Below are positions 52,511 through 62,520 of a DNA stretch of 64,000 nt, in pieces. The notes beneath the pieces are model-generated. The model was not told where the DNA came from. It was given only the letters and a program-made list of their open reading frames with translations, and did no database searches. The translations under genes were made by a program, and so were the position numbers. Position 1 is the first letter of the stretch. The number at the start of each line of letters is the position of its first letter. Origin of the DNA: an uncultured Cellvibrionales bacterium (GTDB lineage Bacteria > Pseudomonadota > Gammaproteobacteria > Pseudomonadales > Cellvibrionaceae); NCBI GenBank assembly GCA_913020115.1, contig CAJWBQ010000022.1, positions 1-64,000 on the forward strand. Reading direction: 5' to 3'.

Positions 52511-53914
52511 TTACGCGGTGTCAAATAGGGTTTTTAAGTAAGTATTCAGAAATTTTCCTTCAGGATCAAGTTCCCGTCGCACAGTACTAAAATCATCCCA
52601 GCGCTCATAATTCACCGCCAGATCTTTGCGGTTCATGGTGTTGATTTTTCCCCAGTGTGGTCGGCCATGATACTTTCTGAAGATAGCTTCCACCGCTTTG
52701 AACATCGGTTTATGGTCTTCGCTGAAGTAACGGTGCACGGCGATGGAGCAGCAGTCGCGACCATAAAAAGGGCTCAGCCAAATGTCGTCACTTTTGACAT
52801 AACGAAATTCGAAAGGGAAAAAGATCTCAGGGAAATATTTTTCCACCATTGCTCTCACTTCACGAAATGCTTTGAGGCCGTGTTCTCTTGGTAAATGATA
52901 TTCCATTTCGTTAAAGCGTACGTTTCGCTCGCTGGCATAGTTTTCCCAAGAGTTGGCGACTACCACTTCCTTTTCAATGCCTTTGGCGACGCTGCTGAGT
53001 GCCAGTTCGCGAATTTTTGGCGACCAGCTTAGCCAGTCGCGAACTTGCTTCAGGGTTTCAGAGCCGTCATTGGGATCTATCTTTCCTGTTGTGGAAGGGG
53101 CTTCATCGGTGAAATTGTGTATATCATTGAAGCCCATTCCCGAAAATGGAACATAAATAAATTCATAGTTGCGATTGTTGTCCGCTAAAGACTCTGCATT
53201 TTCAAGTATTTCTTCAATGGGGTGCCAAGTTGTTTCTCGTTTCAAGGTGTACTTGGGCATATTTTGCATGCGCACTTCGGTTAATACACCTAGGGCGCCA
53301 AGGTTGACACGGGCAGCCGCAAAAATATCGCTGTTGTGTTGTCGATCGCAATTAATCACTTCGCCTTTGGCGGTAACCAATTGCAGCCCCTCAACAAAAT
53401 CAGGCAGACAACCAAGCGTGGTTCCGGTGCCGTGGGTGGCGGTTCCCAGTGCGCCCGCGAGGCTTTGTTCGTCAATGTCGGGCATGTTAATCATAGCCTG
53501 GCCAAGCTCGCCGAGTGGGCGGCCGATGTCGGCCAAGCGTGTGCCAGCTCTAATGACGGCTTGATGGCTTGCGGCATCGTGAGAGATCACGCCGCTTAAG
53601 CGACTTAACGAAACAATAGTATCGTCAGTGGGCACTAGTGGCATAAAGGAGTGACCCGCGCCTACGGGACGTACACAACCCTTCGTGCTGGTGATCAATT
53701 CTTGTAATTCGGCGACACTTCCTGGCGCTTTACGGGCCTGTGGGAAACATTCTTCAGAGCCCGACCAATTGCGCCATGCAATCGATCTGCGCGCTGTTTT
53801 TTGGGCCGTAATTGCGCCTACCGTTGTCGCAGAGTTGGCCAGTGACAAGGCGGGTGCCAGCGCCGTGCCTGCGGCTGTCGAAATCATAAGGCTGAGTAAG
53901 TTGCGACGGTTCAT
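52511..53914 (-). CDS. Exported FAD oxidoreductase of the aldonolactone-oxidase type
   Basis: A 467-residue flavoprotein related to L-gulonolactone/D-arabinono-1,4-lactone oxidases. 'MNRRNLLSLMISTAAGTAL' is a twin-arginine type signal. The FAD-binding domain has 'VRPVGAGHSFMPLVPTDD' (the His is the candidate covalent FAD site) and 'LAGALGTATHGTGTTLG'; the C-terminal domain has the family hallmark 'GRPHWGKIN'. In the periplasm it could pass electrons to the cytochrome c encoded just upstream rather than to O2. The gene is 11 bases from the PLP enzyme. The substrate may be an alcohol or lactone; sugar-lactone specificity should not be assumed. Confidence 0.86.
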   Translation of the reverse strand: MNRRNLLSLMISTAAGTALAPALSLANSATTVGAITAQKTARRSIAWRNWSGSEECFPQARKAPGSVAELQELITSTKGCVRPVGAGHSFMPLVPTDDTIVSLSRLSGVISHDAASHQAVIRAGTRLADIGRPLGELGQAMINMPDIDEQSLAGALGTATHGTGTTLGCLPDFVEGLQLVTAKGEVINCDRQHNSDIFAAARVNLGALGVLTEVRMQNMPKYTLKRETTWHPIEEILENAESLADNNRNYEFIYVPFSGMGFNDIHNFTDEAPSTTGKIDPNDGSETLKQVRDWLSWSPKIRELALSSVAKGIEKEVVVANSWENYASERNVRFNEMEYHLPREHGLKAFREVRAMVEKYFPEIFFPFEFRYVKSDDIWLSPFYGRDCCSIAVHRYFSEDHKPMFKAVEAIFRKYHGRPHWGKINTMNRKDLAVNYERWDDFSTVRRELDPEGKFLNTYLKTLFDTA

Positions 53915-53988
53915 CTTTGGTGTAACTCCTGCACATCAATATTCTATTTCGGAAGTACTATTGGGTAAAAAACAGCATCTAAAATAAT

Positions 53989-54360
53989 TCACTGCGCCAT
54001 AAATTCAATCAAGGCGCGAAATTGTTCGGGTTCACACTCCATACACAAGCCTAAAGGAGGCATGCCTCCGTAACCATCAATGACATGATCAATCAGCACG
54101 TCCATGCCCTGAGCCATACGAGGTTCCCACGACTGTCGGTCGCCGGTTAATGGCGCGACGGTGTCGGCAACAGCGTGGCAAGAAATGCAGCTGCGGCCGT
54201 AAACCTCTGCAAGCTCGGCATCGGCCGGCATTAGCGATTTGGCATTTTGCAAAATCACGGCTGAGTTGATTTCAGGCGCGTCGCTACCGCAGCCTGTCAT
54301 CAACATTGAAATACACGCACCCAAAAACAGGGTGCAAAGGCCCTTAATGCTCACAAACAC
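53989..54360 (-). CDS. Cytochrome c5-like lipoprotein
   Basis: A 123-residue monoheme c-type cytochrome anchored as a lipoprotein. The signal has lipobox 'LMTGCG' with Cys at residue 24. The heme site is 'SCISCHAV' near residue 58, and the Met ligand is probably in 'YGGMPPLGLCMECEPEQF', which also has the second Cys pair of the cytochrome c5 type. The GTG at 54360 is supported by AAGGAGA 6 bases upstream. It sits between the TonB receptor and the FAD oxidoreductase and is the natural electron acceptor of the latter, delivering electrons to the respiratory chain. Confidence 0.88.
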   Translation of the reverse strand: MFVSIKGLCTLFLGACISMLMTGCGSDAPEINSAVILQNAKSLMPADAELAEVYGRSCISCHAVADTVAPLTGDRQSWEPRMAQGMDVLIDHVIDGYGGMPPLGLCMECEPEQFRALIEFMAQ

Positions 54361-54408
54361 AGGTCTCCTTATTGGGGATTAATAATTGCGTTCAAAGTTT
54401 CGCTCGCA

Positions 54409-56676
54409 TTAAAAGTGATAGCTCACATCCAAACCGTAGAATCTTGGATTGGAACGAATGCCTGACGGAGAACCGATAGTTGTTGAACCTTCGCTGAGGC
54501 TATACAGATACTCTTCATCAGTCAGGTTTTGTCCCCATAAGGATGCTTGCCAATGTTCGCTGGCATCGCGGTAAGTTATGCGGGCGTTGATATTGTCATA
54601 GGCGTCTGTCAGTTGGTTTATATTTTGGTCGGCTAAGAATTGCGCTGTGGGGTCAGCTGAATGCAGAGGTGGATAATCTCTGTCGCCAACATAACTATAA
54701 TCAACACGCATAGACAACTCACCGGCTGCGCCTAGGCTGATGACATACTCAGCACCTAGGTTATAAGTTTCTTCGGCCACATTGGTGAGAGGTTTCCCTG
54801 TGCGATCGTCCACAGCGGTCTCGGCACCCAGAAGCTGAAACTCTGTGACTTCGGTATCGAGGTAGTTGTAGTTCGCACTCACGGTTAGGTTTTCAGTAGC
54901 GGCCCAAGTTAGATCTACTTCCAAACCTTGCCCCTCAGCGTCCTGATTGCGAATGATGAGTTGAGTTATGCCTGTATTTGCATCAGGAATTTCGGCGTAC
55001 TCTTGTAAATCTTCGTATACGTAAGAATACAGCGATGCATTCATGCGCAGGCGTGAATTTAGCCAGGTGCTTTTCAGTCCCAATTCCAAGTTACTGACCT
55101 GTTCTTCGTCAAATGGCAGCGCTACCTGAGTAGAGTTAAAGCCACCCGCTTTGTAACCGGTGGCGTAGCTGAGATACACCATGGCGTCTTCGGCGAAGGC
55201 ATAGTCCACTACCAGTCTACTGCTGAGATTGCTCCAGCTGTCGTCCATTTCCAAGCCGTCTGTTGCCACTGGGAAGAGAATGCCAAAACCGTAAAGGTTG
55301 TAGAGCGTTGTCAATTCGTACTCTTTTTTGTCGCGGGTATAACGAAGGCCTGCGGTTAAGCTCAGCTCTTCTGTGAGCGAGTAAGTCATGTCGCCATAAA
55401 CCGCCGCGCTCGTGCTAACCAAGTCGCCACTGGCTTGCTCGGGAAACAAATCGTTGGGGGGAAGGAAGGGTCCGATGATGGCGTTGATGATACCGTTCGC
55501 TAAAACTGTGCGGGTGTCTTGTTTGCCGTGCTCTCGGGAATACATTAGCCCTAGGTTCCAGCGAAGGTCGTCTTCCGCCAGAGACGTTAAGCGAAATTCC
55601 TGGCTGAAGAAGGTGTTTTCTTCTACGTTTTCGGTTGTGAAGAACAGCGGAACAGCGCCCGCTGTGGACGCGAATAAATCGGTGCCATCTTCGTCTCGCA
55701 AGTTATTAGTTTCAAATCGCTTGATGGCGGTAATAGAGCTCAGCACTACCTTGTCAAAGTCTGATTCAACGGTAATAGATGCGCCCCACAAGTCTAGAGT
55801 TTCGTGTGGCGTTACATCTAACTGCGTATCTCCGTAGGCGTCGCCAAATAATAGGCTGCTATCAACCGCGGCATTTTGGTCCAGGTTTGAGTAATCTATT
55901 TGGGCTATTACTTGGGTGTCTTCGCTAGCGTTCCAACGCAGGCTGGCACGAGCACCGCCGTTATTTTCATCGCTCAATTTCTCGCCGTTAAAACGGTTCT
56001 TTCGGTAACCGTCTCGATTGTTATCCATCAGGTTTATTCGTAGGGCCAAGTCATCTGAAAGCGGCACATTCACCATGGCTTCAAATTTTTGCTTGTTGTA
56101 ATTGCCCATGTTCATGCCCAGCCTCGCTTCAAATTCGTCGCTGGGTTTCTTTGAAATTAAGTGGATGGCGCCTGCGGCGGCATTTTTACCAAACAAGGTG
56201 CCCTGTGGCCCTTTCAATACTTCAACACGTTCAATATCCTGAAAAGCCGTTAAGGAAGCACCCGAGCGACCAGAATATACTCCGTCCACATAAACCGCCA
56301 CGGCGGGGTCGGCGCCAATGCCAAAGTCGCTGGTAGAGATGCCTCGAATACTGAAGCGGGGCTGAGTAGGCTGGGTTACACGAGTCTCGAGGCCTGGTGT
56401 GTGTATACCTAGGTCACTAATATCTTGGGCGCCCACGTCTTGGATAAAGTTTGCAGACATGGCGCTAATTGCAATGGGAACGTCTTGGATACTTTGCGCG
56501 CGTTTTTGCGCAGTAACGACGATTTCTTCCAGAAAGATTGAGTCTTGAGACAGCGCCGAGGTGCTGCAGGTCGCCATGATCGCCAGAGCCAATAATTGAT
56601 GAGACCCAAGGGTCATGGCGCCGCGCTGAATATTATTAGCCGTTAGTTTTGTAGAAAGTCGTGTGCTTGCAAACAT
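54409..56676 (-). CDS. TonB-dependent outer-membrane receptor
   Basis: A 755-residue receptor. Signal peptide with a long N-region, ending about 'STSALSQDS'; TonB box region 'LEEIVVTAQKRAQS'; plug motifs 'FSIRGISTSDFG', 'AVAVYVDGVYSGRSG' and 'VEVLKGPQGTLFGKNAAAG'; barrel ending with aromatic Phe ('GLDVSYHF'). No STN domain. The frame opens at 56769, but the ATG at 56676 has GAGGAC at a proper distance and gives the usual leader. It is the first gene of the operon with cytochrome c, FAD oxidoreductase and PLP enzyme, and is divergent from an AraC regulator, so it probably imports the substrate oxidised by that periplasmic set. Confidence 0.92.
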   Translation of the reverse strand: MFASTRLSTKLTANNIQRGAMTLGSHQLLALAIMATCSTSALSQDSIFLEEIVVTAQKRAQSIQDVPIAISAMSANFIQDVGAQDISDLGIHTPGLETRVTQPTQPRFSIRGISTSDFGIGADPAVAVYVDGVYSGRSGASLTAFQDIERVEVLKGPQGTLFGKNAAAGAIHLISKKPSDEFEARLGMNMGNYNKQKFEAMVNVPLSDDLALRINLMDNNRDGYRKNRFNGEKLSDENNGGARASLRWNASEDTQVIAQIDYSNLDQNAAVDSSLLFGDAYGDTQLDVTPHETLDLWGASITVESDFDKVVLSSITAIKRFETNNLRDEDGTDLFASTAGAVPLFFTTENVEENTFFSQEFRLTSLAEDDLRWNLGLMYSREHGKQDTRTVLANGIINAIIGPFLPPNDLFPEQASGDLVSTSAAVYGDMTYSLTEELSLTAGLRYTRDKKEYELTTLYNLYGFGILFPVATDGLEMDDSWSNLSSRLVVDYAFAEDAMVYLSYATGYKAGGFNSTQVALPFDEEQVSNLELGLKSTWLNSRLRMNASLYSYVYEDLQEYAEIPDANTGITQLIIRNQDAEGQGLEVDLTWAATENLTVSANYNYLDTEVTEFQLLGAETAVDDRTGKPLTNVAEETYNLGAEYVISLGAAGELSMRVDYSYVGDRDYPPLHSADPTAQFLADQNINQLTDAYDNINARITYRDASEHWQASLWGQNLTDEEYLYSLSEGSTTIGSPSGIRSNPRFYGLDVSYHF

Positions 56677-56722
56677 TGGGACGTCCTCTCTCGATTTATT
56701 ATCATTTTTTGTTGGCGGGTTA

Positions 56723-56834
56723 CCTGTGTATACTCGGTCACAGGAAAAATTAGTCTTCACCCTAGGCACATCTTAAAAATATTCGTTTATGACTAAAACC
56801 ACATAAATGGCCAGAGCGCTACAAATGCGGCCAT
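56723..56834. promoter_or_regulatory. Dyads between the receptor and AraC gene
   Basis: CCTGTG (56723-56728) and CACAGG (56739-56744) form a dyad with a 10-base spacer, and ATGGCC (56807-56812) and GGCCAT (56829-56834) a second with 16 bases. Both lie in the divergent region between the TonB receptor and the AraC gene, and are candidate binding sites. The first also resembles a loose CRP site. Confidence 0.35.
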
Positions 56835-56884
56835 AAAGAAAATATTGAGGGAGTGGTTTCACTATCAAATCCATAAACGAGACA

Positions 56885-57910
56885 TTGCGCGCACCTCTGC
56901 CCAAGTTTGAGCGGTCTGACCCTGTCATTCCCATTTACTTATTTCAATTGCTGAAAAAAGTTCTCCAAGAGCTAGATGTTGATGTTCAAGAACTGACCAA
57001 AAATACCGGCATTGGGCGTGAAGAACTAGACCACTTGGACACTCTGTTATCTTTTGATCAAAGTCTAGGTATTTTGAAAAATGCCTTGCAGCTCAGTGGC
57101 AACCCGGCACTGGGTTTGGAGATCGGCAAGAGAGAGAGCCTAAGTGATCTTGGTATGTTGGGCTATGCCATTGCCAGCTGTAAAAATGGTTGGGACGCCT
57201 TGTATATATCCGCCAGCTACTACCAGACATCAACTAATCTCACCACTCTAGAGATGAACGTCTCCGAGGGTTTGTGGACTCGTAAATCAACCCCTATTCA
57301 CCCCGTGGAACCAGAATTATTTCGATTGATTGTTGAAGAGGACCTCTGTGGCACACTCAATATAGCGCGAGATTTTGGCAGCACTGAGATGGACATACTG
57401 GAAGCTCATTTTGCTTACCCCGAGCCCAGCTATGTCGACCACTACCAAGAGTTTTTTGGCTGTCCTCTGGTGTTTGACGCCCCGGTCAGTCAGTTAGTGT
57501 TCCCAGAGAGCTGTCTGCAGATTAACAATCAAAGTTACAACAGAATAACCGAAGATCTCGCACTCAAGCTCTGCGATGAAATGCTTGAGCAGCAAGATTC
57601 CAAGCGCAGTCTTGTGAGCAAGGTGCATATGGCCTTGCTAAGACATCCAGACAACTTCCCCAGTGTGCAGGGCGTTGCCCTAGAGTTGGCGATGAGCGAG
57701 CGCAATTTGCGGCGTGCGCTAAAAGACCTGGGCACGTCTTATAAAGTAATTTTCAATAACGTGCGAAAGGAAATAGCGATTCGCTACCTAGAAAATTCTG
57801 ATCTGGCCATGGAAGACATTGCACACTTACTGGGTTTCAGCGACAGCTCCAGCTTTTATCGCTCGTTTAAACAGTGGACCAACAAAGCGCCTACGGCCTA
57901 CCGGCCCTAA
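56885..57910 (+). CDS. AraC-family regulator of the receptor/PLP-FAD operon
   Basis: A 341-residue regulator with an arabinose-binding-like N-terminal domain ('SDLGMLGYAIASCKNGWDAL' near residue 95) and a C-terminal double HTH: 'SVQGVALELAMSERNLRRAL' and 'AMEDIAHLLGFSDSSSFYR', ending 'FKQWTNKAPTAYRP'. The TTG at 56885 is the only plausible start; its ribosome site is weak. Divergent from the TonB receptor operon, its probable target. It converges with the next AraC gene (27 bases between the stops). Confidence 0.85.
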   Translation: MRAPLPKFERSDPVIPIYLFQLLKKVLQELDVDVQELTKNTGIGREELDHLDTLLSFDQSLGILKNALQLSGNPALGLEIGKRESLSDLGMLGYAIASCKNGWDALYISASYYQTSTNLTTLEMNVSEGLWTRKSTPIHPVEPELFRLIVEEDLCGTLNIARDFGSTEMDILEAHFAYPEPSYVDHYQEFFGCPLVFDAPVSQLVFPESCLQINNQSYNRITEDLALKLCDEMLEQQDSKRSLVSKVHMALLRHPDNFPSVQGVALELAMSERNLRRALKDLGTSYKVIFNNVRKEIAIRYLENSDLAMEDIAHLLGFSDSSSFYRSFKQWTNKAPTAYRP

Positions 57911-57937
57911 ATCTCTGCCCGTGGGCTGTAGTTCCCC

Positions 57938-58957
57938 CTAGCCGTGCCGCCGCAAATTACGATAGGCAAGCGGCGTCATGCCAGTCCAGCCCTTAAATGC
58001 TCGAATAAAATTACTCGCTTCAGTAAACCCAAGCTCAAAGGCCACCGCTTCGATTTTAAGATGCTTGTTAGTAATCAGGTGGAATGCGAGATCTCGCCGA
58101 GTGTCTTCTTTTAGTTGCTGAAATGAATAACCCTCAGTTTTGAGGCGACGACGCAGTGTCTGCGGGGTGGTGCCAAAATGAATCGCGGCAAGGGGCAGTT
58201 GAGGGTTGTTTGAACCCTGTCGAAAGCAGCGTTCCATCCATTCCCGTAACTTAATGGACACAGAGGTTGAGTGACGGGCTTGAGTCAGAATACTTTCCTG
58301 GGGGCGGCGCAATAATTCATCTAGCTCATCCATATTTCGCTGCGGCTCCAGCAGCAGCGACTCGCGCGGAAAACTGATGGCATTTCGCTTTTGCTCGAAC
58401 AGCACTGGAGCACCAAAAAACATATAGCGATATTCACTGGCGTAGCTGGGCATGGGCGTACGCAATTGTACTTGTTGGATAGGAATGAAATCGCCGGCTA
58501 ACCAGCAGTGCGTCCGGTGCAAAGCACAGAGTGAAGATTCAATGATGTAGCTGGTGGTAGTGGTCGAAGCCAGCTGTGCGTCTATCGCGTAGGTGCCAAT
58601 ATCATCGGTAAACTGGGTGTAACCTGAAATACTTCCCGCTAACAGGTTTATGCCGTCTTTCCACTGGCGCAGCGATTCCGCCAAGGTGCGGCTGCCAATA
58701 CTTGCGCGTGCCAGCAGTTTAAACGTGCCCATCTTCTGGGGTTCGGCCAATAAACCCATAGTTTCGTCTCGCAAGAGCACTGTGAGCGATTGAGATAACC
58801 GAGCAAAATCCTCGGAACTCACGCGCAGCCTTTCATTGTAGAGTGTTTGTACCGGAATTCCTTGAGCCTCTAGTATGTCCTCGGCGTTATATCCCTTAGA
58901 TACAGCGCCTTCAAGCATGGCCTTAATAAACGCCGGTGCGACGGTAACCGATTTCAC
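57938..58957 (-). CDS. AraC-family regulator of the beta-oxidation operon
   Basis: A 339-residue regulator of the same type: N-terminal ligand domain with '[19 protein letters not shown]' near residue 75, and C-terminal HTH pair '[16 protein letters not shown]' and '[19 protein letters not shown]' followed by '[15 protein letters not shown]'. It is divergent from the thiolase gene at 59097 across 139 bases and is the likely regulator of that operon. It is clearly distinct from its convergent neighbour, so they are not a recent duplication. Confidence 0.87.
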   Translation of the reverse strand: MKSVTVAPAFIKAMLEGAVSKGYNAEDILEAQGIPVQTLYNERLRVSSEDFARLSQSLTVLLRDETMGLLAEPQKMGTFKLLARASIGSRTLAESLRQWKDGINLLAGSISGYTQFTDDIGTYAIDAQLASTTTTSYIIESSLCALHRTHCWLAGDFIPIQQVQLRTPMPSYASEYRYMFFGAPVLFEQKRNAISFPRESLLLEPQRNMDELDELLRRPQESILTQARHSTSVSIKLREWMERCFRQGSNNPQLPLAAIHFGTTPQTLRRRLKTEGYSFQQLKEDTRRDLAFHLITNKHLKIEAVAFELGFTEASNFIRAFKGWTGMTPLAYRNLRRHG

Positions 58958-59096
58958 AGTAGTTTACTCATTTATAGAAATTGCCATGAATTGTAACAAA
59001 ATGATTATAATTATGAACCCCTATGACATGGAAATAGGGCTGGCGCTGGGGCATGATGAGGTAAATGACCTTACCATCCATATTGAGAGGCAGCAC

Positions 59097-60305
59097 ATGA
59101 CCCACCACGCATACATTTACGACGCTGTACGCACGCCGCGCAGCAAGGGCAAAACCAGCGGTTCGCTTTACGAAGTGAAGCCCATTGATCTTGGCGCAGG
59201 CTTGTTGAGAGGTTTACAGGCCCGCCACGACCTAGACACGTCTTATGTTGATGATGTTGTGATGGGTTGCGTCACGCCAGTGGGCGAACAGGGCTCTGAC
59301 GTTGCAAAAATGATTGTCCAGAATGCCGACTGGCACGAATCAGTTCCCGGCGTGCAGCTCGACCGTTTCTGCGCTTCAGGCCTTGAAGCCGTTAATATCG
59401 CTGCGCAAAAAATTGCCTCGGGGTGGGAAGACTTGGTATTAGCCGGCGGCATTGAATGCATGTCTCGTGTACCTATGGGTTCGAACGGTGGAGCCATGGG
59501 TGGTGACACAGCGTTCGCAGATAAGACAGGTTTTGTACCGCAGGGCATTGGTGCCGACGTGATTGCAAACTTGGAAGGTTGGAGTCGCGAAGACGTAGAC
59601 ACCTACGCTGTGGAGTCTCAGCGTCGAGCAACTCACGCCCGCGACAATGGTTACTTCGACAAGTCAGTTATGCCTGTTCGCGACAAAAACGGCATCATTA
59701 TTTTAGAGCGCGATGACTTCATCAAACCCGGCACTACCCTCGAGGCCCTAGGTGGTTTGAAGGCGTCCTTTGAATTGCACGGCAGCATCGGTTTTGATGA
59801 TGTAATTCTACGTAAATACCCACAGCTTGAGCGAGTTGAGCACGTTCACACTCCAGGAAATTCCTCGGGCATTGTTGACGGTGCCAGTGCGGTGCTAATC
59901 GGCAGTGAGAAGGCGGGCAAAGACCTAGGCCTAACGCCGCGCGCTCGTATCTTGGCCACGGCTGTGCTGTCAACAGACCCAATTATTATGCTCACAGGCC
60001 CGGGCCCTGCGGCCAAAAAGGCTTTACAAAAAGCAGGTTTGAAGGCCTCTGATATTGATCTTTGGGAAATTAATGAAGCCTTTGCCTCGGTGGCCATGCG
60101 CTACATGAAAGACTTGGATATTAGCCACGAGATCACCAACGTGAACGGCGGCGCCATTGCCATGGGCCACCCATTGGGCGCTACGGGTGCCATGTTGGTT
60201 AGCACCATGGTAGACGAGCTAGAGCGACGCGGTCTGAAGCGCGCCATGCTGTCTTTATGTGTGGGTGGTGGCATGGGTATCTCCACCATTATCGAGCGCG
60301 TGTAA
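59097..60305 (+). CDS. Acetyl-CoA acyltransferase (thiolase)
   Basis: A 402-residue thiolase of the FadA/FadI type. Nucleophile Cys near residue 91 in '[17 protein letters not shown]'; '[15 protein letters not shown]'; His in '[14 protein letters not shown]'; second Cys in '[14 protein letters not shown]'. The open frame reaches back to 58875, overlapping the AraC gene, but the ATG at 59097 has GAGAGG 6-7 bases upstream and starts the domain ('[18 protein letters not shown]'). It leads a unit with the FadB-type enzyme, an acyl-CoA dehydrogenase and a CoA racemase, together a full beta-oxidation cycle. Confidence 0.93.
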   Translation: MTHHAYIYDAVRTPRSKGKTSGSLYEVKPIDLGAGLLRGLQARHDLDTSYVDDVVMGCVTPVGEQGSDVAKMIVQNADWHESVPGVQLDRFCASGLEAVNIAAQKIASGWEDLVLAGGIECMSRVPMGSNGGAMGGDTAFADKTGFVPQGIGADVIANLEGWSREDVDTYAVESQRRATHARDNGYFDKSVMPVRDKNGIIILERDDFIKPGTTLEALGGLKASFELHGSIGFDDVILRKYPQLERVEHVHTPGNSSGIVDGASAVLIGSEKAGKDLGLTPRARILATAVLSTDPIIMLTGPGPAAKKALQKAGLKASDIDLWEINEAFASVAMRYMKDLDISHEITNVNGGAIAMGHPLGATGAMLVSTMVDELERRGLKRAMLSLCVGGGMGISTIIERV

Positions 60306-60349
60306 ACGCAGACCACCTCCGAATTTAAGCGAAGCTTAGGAACAAAATC

Positions 60350-62497
60350 ATGAGTGTATTTAAGTACGAGAAAGACGCCGACGGCATTGTAACCGTCACC
60401 ATGGACATGACCGGCCCCGTGAATGCCATGAACAAAGAATACGGCATTGCTATGGCCGAGACGGTAGAAAAGCTGGAAGCGGAAACTGAACTGAGCGGTG
60501 TGGTGTTTGCCTCCGCGAAAAAAGTCTTTTTTGCTGGCGGTGATTTGCACGACCTGTTGGCGGCACAGCCCAGTGATGCAGAATTATTTTTTAGTAACGT
60601 TGAAGCCGTTAAGTCGCAGTTGCGCCGTTTAGAAAAATTACCAGTGCCGGTAGTAGCGGCAATGAATGGCGCGGCCTTGGGCGGCGGTTTTGAGATCTGC
60701 TTGGCGTGTAATCACCGCATTGCCTATGATCATAAGTCTGTACAAATTGGTCTGCCAGAAGTTGGTTTGGGTTTGTTGCCCGGCGGTGGCGGAGTGGTGA
60801 GATTGGTTAATCTGCTCGGTTTGCAGACGGCCTTACCCTACCTCATGGAAGGTAAAAAAGTTGTGCCTGCTAAGGCACTCGCGGCCGGTATGATTCATGA
60901 ACTGGTTGATTCACTAGAGGCTCTTCTGCCTCGCGCAAAAGCTTACATCCTTGAAGTTAAGGGGAATGCAGAAGCTGCGATACAGCCTTGGGACAAAAAG
61001 GGTCACAAAATACCAGGTGGCGGGGCGGGTTCTCCCAAACTTGCACAGGTACTTATGGCGGCACCAGCCATGTTGGCGCAAAAAACACGCGGCCTACTGC
61101 CGGCGCCGGTTGAAGTTCTTGATTGTGCGGTAGAAGCGGCTCGCTTAGATTTCGACGCGGCCTTGCGAGTTGAATCTCGCGGTCTCACTAAGTTGGTGAT
61201 GACGCCAGAGGCGAAAAACCTCATCAGCACATTCTTTTTCCAAATGAATAAAGTTAATGGCGGTGCGTCTAGACCGCAAGAGGTGGCACCAAACCTAACC
61301 AAGAAAGTGGGCATTTTGGGTGCGGGTATGATGGGCCAGGGCATTGCCTATGTATCGGCGATGGCCGGCATTGAAGTGATTCTTAAGGATATGACGCAAG
61401 AGGCCGCCGACAAAGGTAAAGCCTATACCGAAAAATTGTTAGACAAGCGTATCTCTCGCGGGCGCATGACGGAAGAGAAAAAAGCCGAAGTACTTGCTTT
61501 GATTTTACCCACGGCAAGCAACGACGACTTGCAGGGCTGCGATCTGATTATTGAAGCTGTGTTTGAAAATGTTGAACTGAAAAATAAAATTACAGCTTCC
61601 ACCGAGTCTTACCTAGCTGAGAACGGTGTGTGGGGTTCAAATACTTCAACACTGCCGATCAATTTGTTGTCGGAAGCCTCTAGTAAGCCAGAGAATTTTA
61701 TCGGCATTCATTTCTTTTCACCGGTAGACAAAATGCCTTTGGTGGAAATTATATGCGGCGATAAAACCAGTGATGAAACACTGGCTAAAGCCTATGACTT
61801 CTCTCGTCAAATTAAGAAAACGCCTATTGTGGTCAACGATTCTCTGGGCTTCTTTACCTCGCGCACCTTTAGCACCTATCTAGATGAAGCCGCGCGTATG
61901 GTTGTAGAGGGTTTGCATCCAGTGATTGTGGACAATATGGGTAAAGCCATCGGTATGCCTGTAGGACCCTTGACTGTGCACGATGAAACCAGTCAGCAAC
62001 TGTCTAGAAAGGCTATGGATACCTGGGCCGACATGGGCGTTAAAGGCAAATTTGGCGAAGCTGCCGCGCAAGAAAAAGTGCTGACCTTTTTGTTGGACGA
62101 AAATGGCCGAGGCGGTCGTCATCACGACGGCGGGTACTATACCTATGGTGCTGATGGCAGCAAAAATATTTGGCCAAAATTGCTTGAAAAGTTCCATCGC
62201 GCTGAGGTCTCGCTACCCGAGCAAGACATCAAAGATCGACTCTTATTCCGTCAAGTGATTGAATCGCTAAAATGTTTGGAAACCAATGTTTTGCGCTCAG
62301 TGGCCGATGGCAACATCGGTTCTATAATGGGCATTGGTGCCCCTATATGGACTGGAGGCTATCTACAATTTGTGAATACCTACGGCCTAGAAAAATTTCA
62401 AAAGCGCTGTACGGAAATGAGTGCTGAATTTGGCGAGCGCTTTACCTGCCCAGCCATTGTGGCTGAGAAAATTGCGTCGGGTGAAACCTTCGTCTAG
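60350..62497 (+). CDS. FadB/FadJ-type enoyl-CoA hydratase/3-hydroxyacyl-CoA dehydrogenase
   Basis: A 715-residue bifunctional beta-oxidation enzyme. The crotonase part covers residues 1-190: oxyanion segments 'KVFFAGGDLHDLL' and 'GAALGGGFEICLACN' and the second Glu in 'GLPEVGLGLLPGGGG'. The NAD-dependent dehydrogenase starts near 318 with 'VGILGAGMMGQGIAYVSA'; its catalytic His is in 'IGIHFFSPVDKMPLVE' near 453, and a C-terminal dimerisation repeat follows. It is 44 bases after the thiolase and pairs with it as a trifunctional-type complex. A GC-rich hairpin follows the gene. Confidence 0.94.
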   Translation: MSVFKYEKDADGIVTVTMDMTGPVNAMNKEYGIAMAETVEKLEAETELSGVVFASAKKVFFAGGDLHDLLAAQPSDAELFFSNVEAVKSQLRRLEKLPVPVVAAMNGAALGGGFEICLACNHRIAYDHKSVQIGLPEVGLGLLPGGGGVVRLVNLLGLQTALPYLMEGKKVVPAKALAAGMIHELVDSLEALLPRAKAYILEVKGNAEAAIQPWDKKGHKIPGGGAGSPKLAQVLMAAPAMLAQKTRGLLPAPVEVLDCAVEAARLDFDAALRVESRGLTKLVMTPEAKNLISTFFFQMNKVNGGASRPQEVAPNLTKKVGILGAGMMGQGIAYVSAMAGIEVILKDMTQEAADKGKAYTEKLLDKRISRGRMTEEKKAEVLALILPTASNDDLQGCDLIIEAVFENVELKNKITASTESYLAENGVWGSNTSTLPINLLSEASSKPENFIGIHFFSPVDKMPLVEIICGDKTSDETLAKAYDFSRQIKKTPIVVNDSLGFFTSRTFSTYLDEAARMVVEGLHPVIVDNMGKAIGMPVGPLTVHDETSQQLSRKAMDTWADMGVKGKFGEAAAQEKVLTFLLDENGRGGRHHDGGYYTYGADGSKNIWPKLLEKFHRAEVSLPEQDIKDRLLFRQVIESLKCLETNVLRSVADGNIGSIMGIGAPIWTGGYLQFVNTYGLEKFQKRCTEMSAEFGERFTCPAIVAEKIASGETFV

Positions 62498-62520
62498 CCG
62501 CTTTCCTATAAGAATGTGAT

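Noticed and set aside
52511..53914. Vitamin C-type lactone oxidase
   Set aside because: The fold and HWGK motif match, but the export signal and the cytochrome c neighbour point to a dehydrogenase of other specificity.
58875..59096. N-terminal extension of the thiolase
   Set aside because: It overlaps the divergent AraC start and shows no thiolase similarity; the ATG at 59097 has a good ribosome site.
60101..60550. Minus-strand 149-residue ORF over the thiolase/FadB junction
   Set aside because: It is antisense to two well-supported genes and has no domain features.
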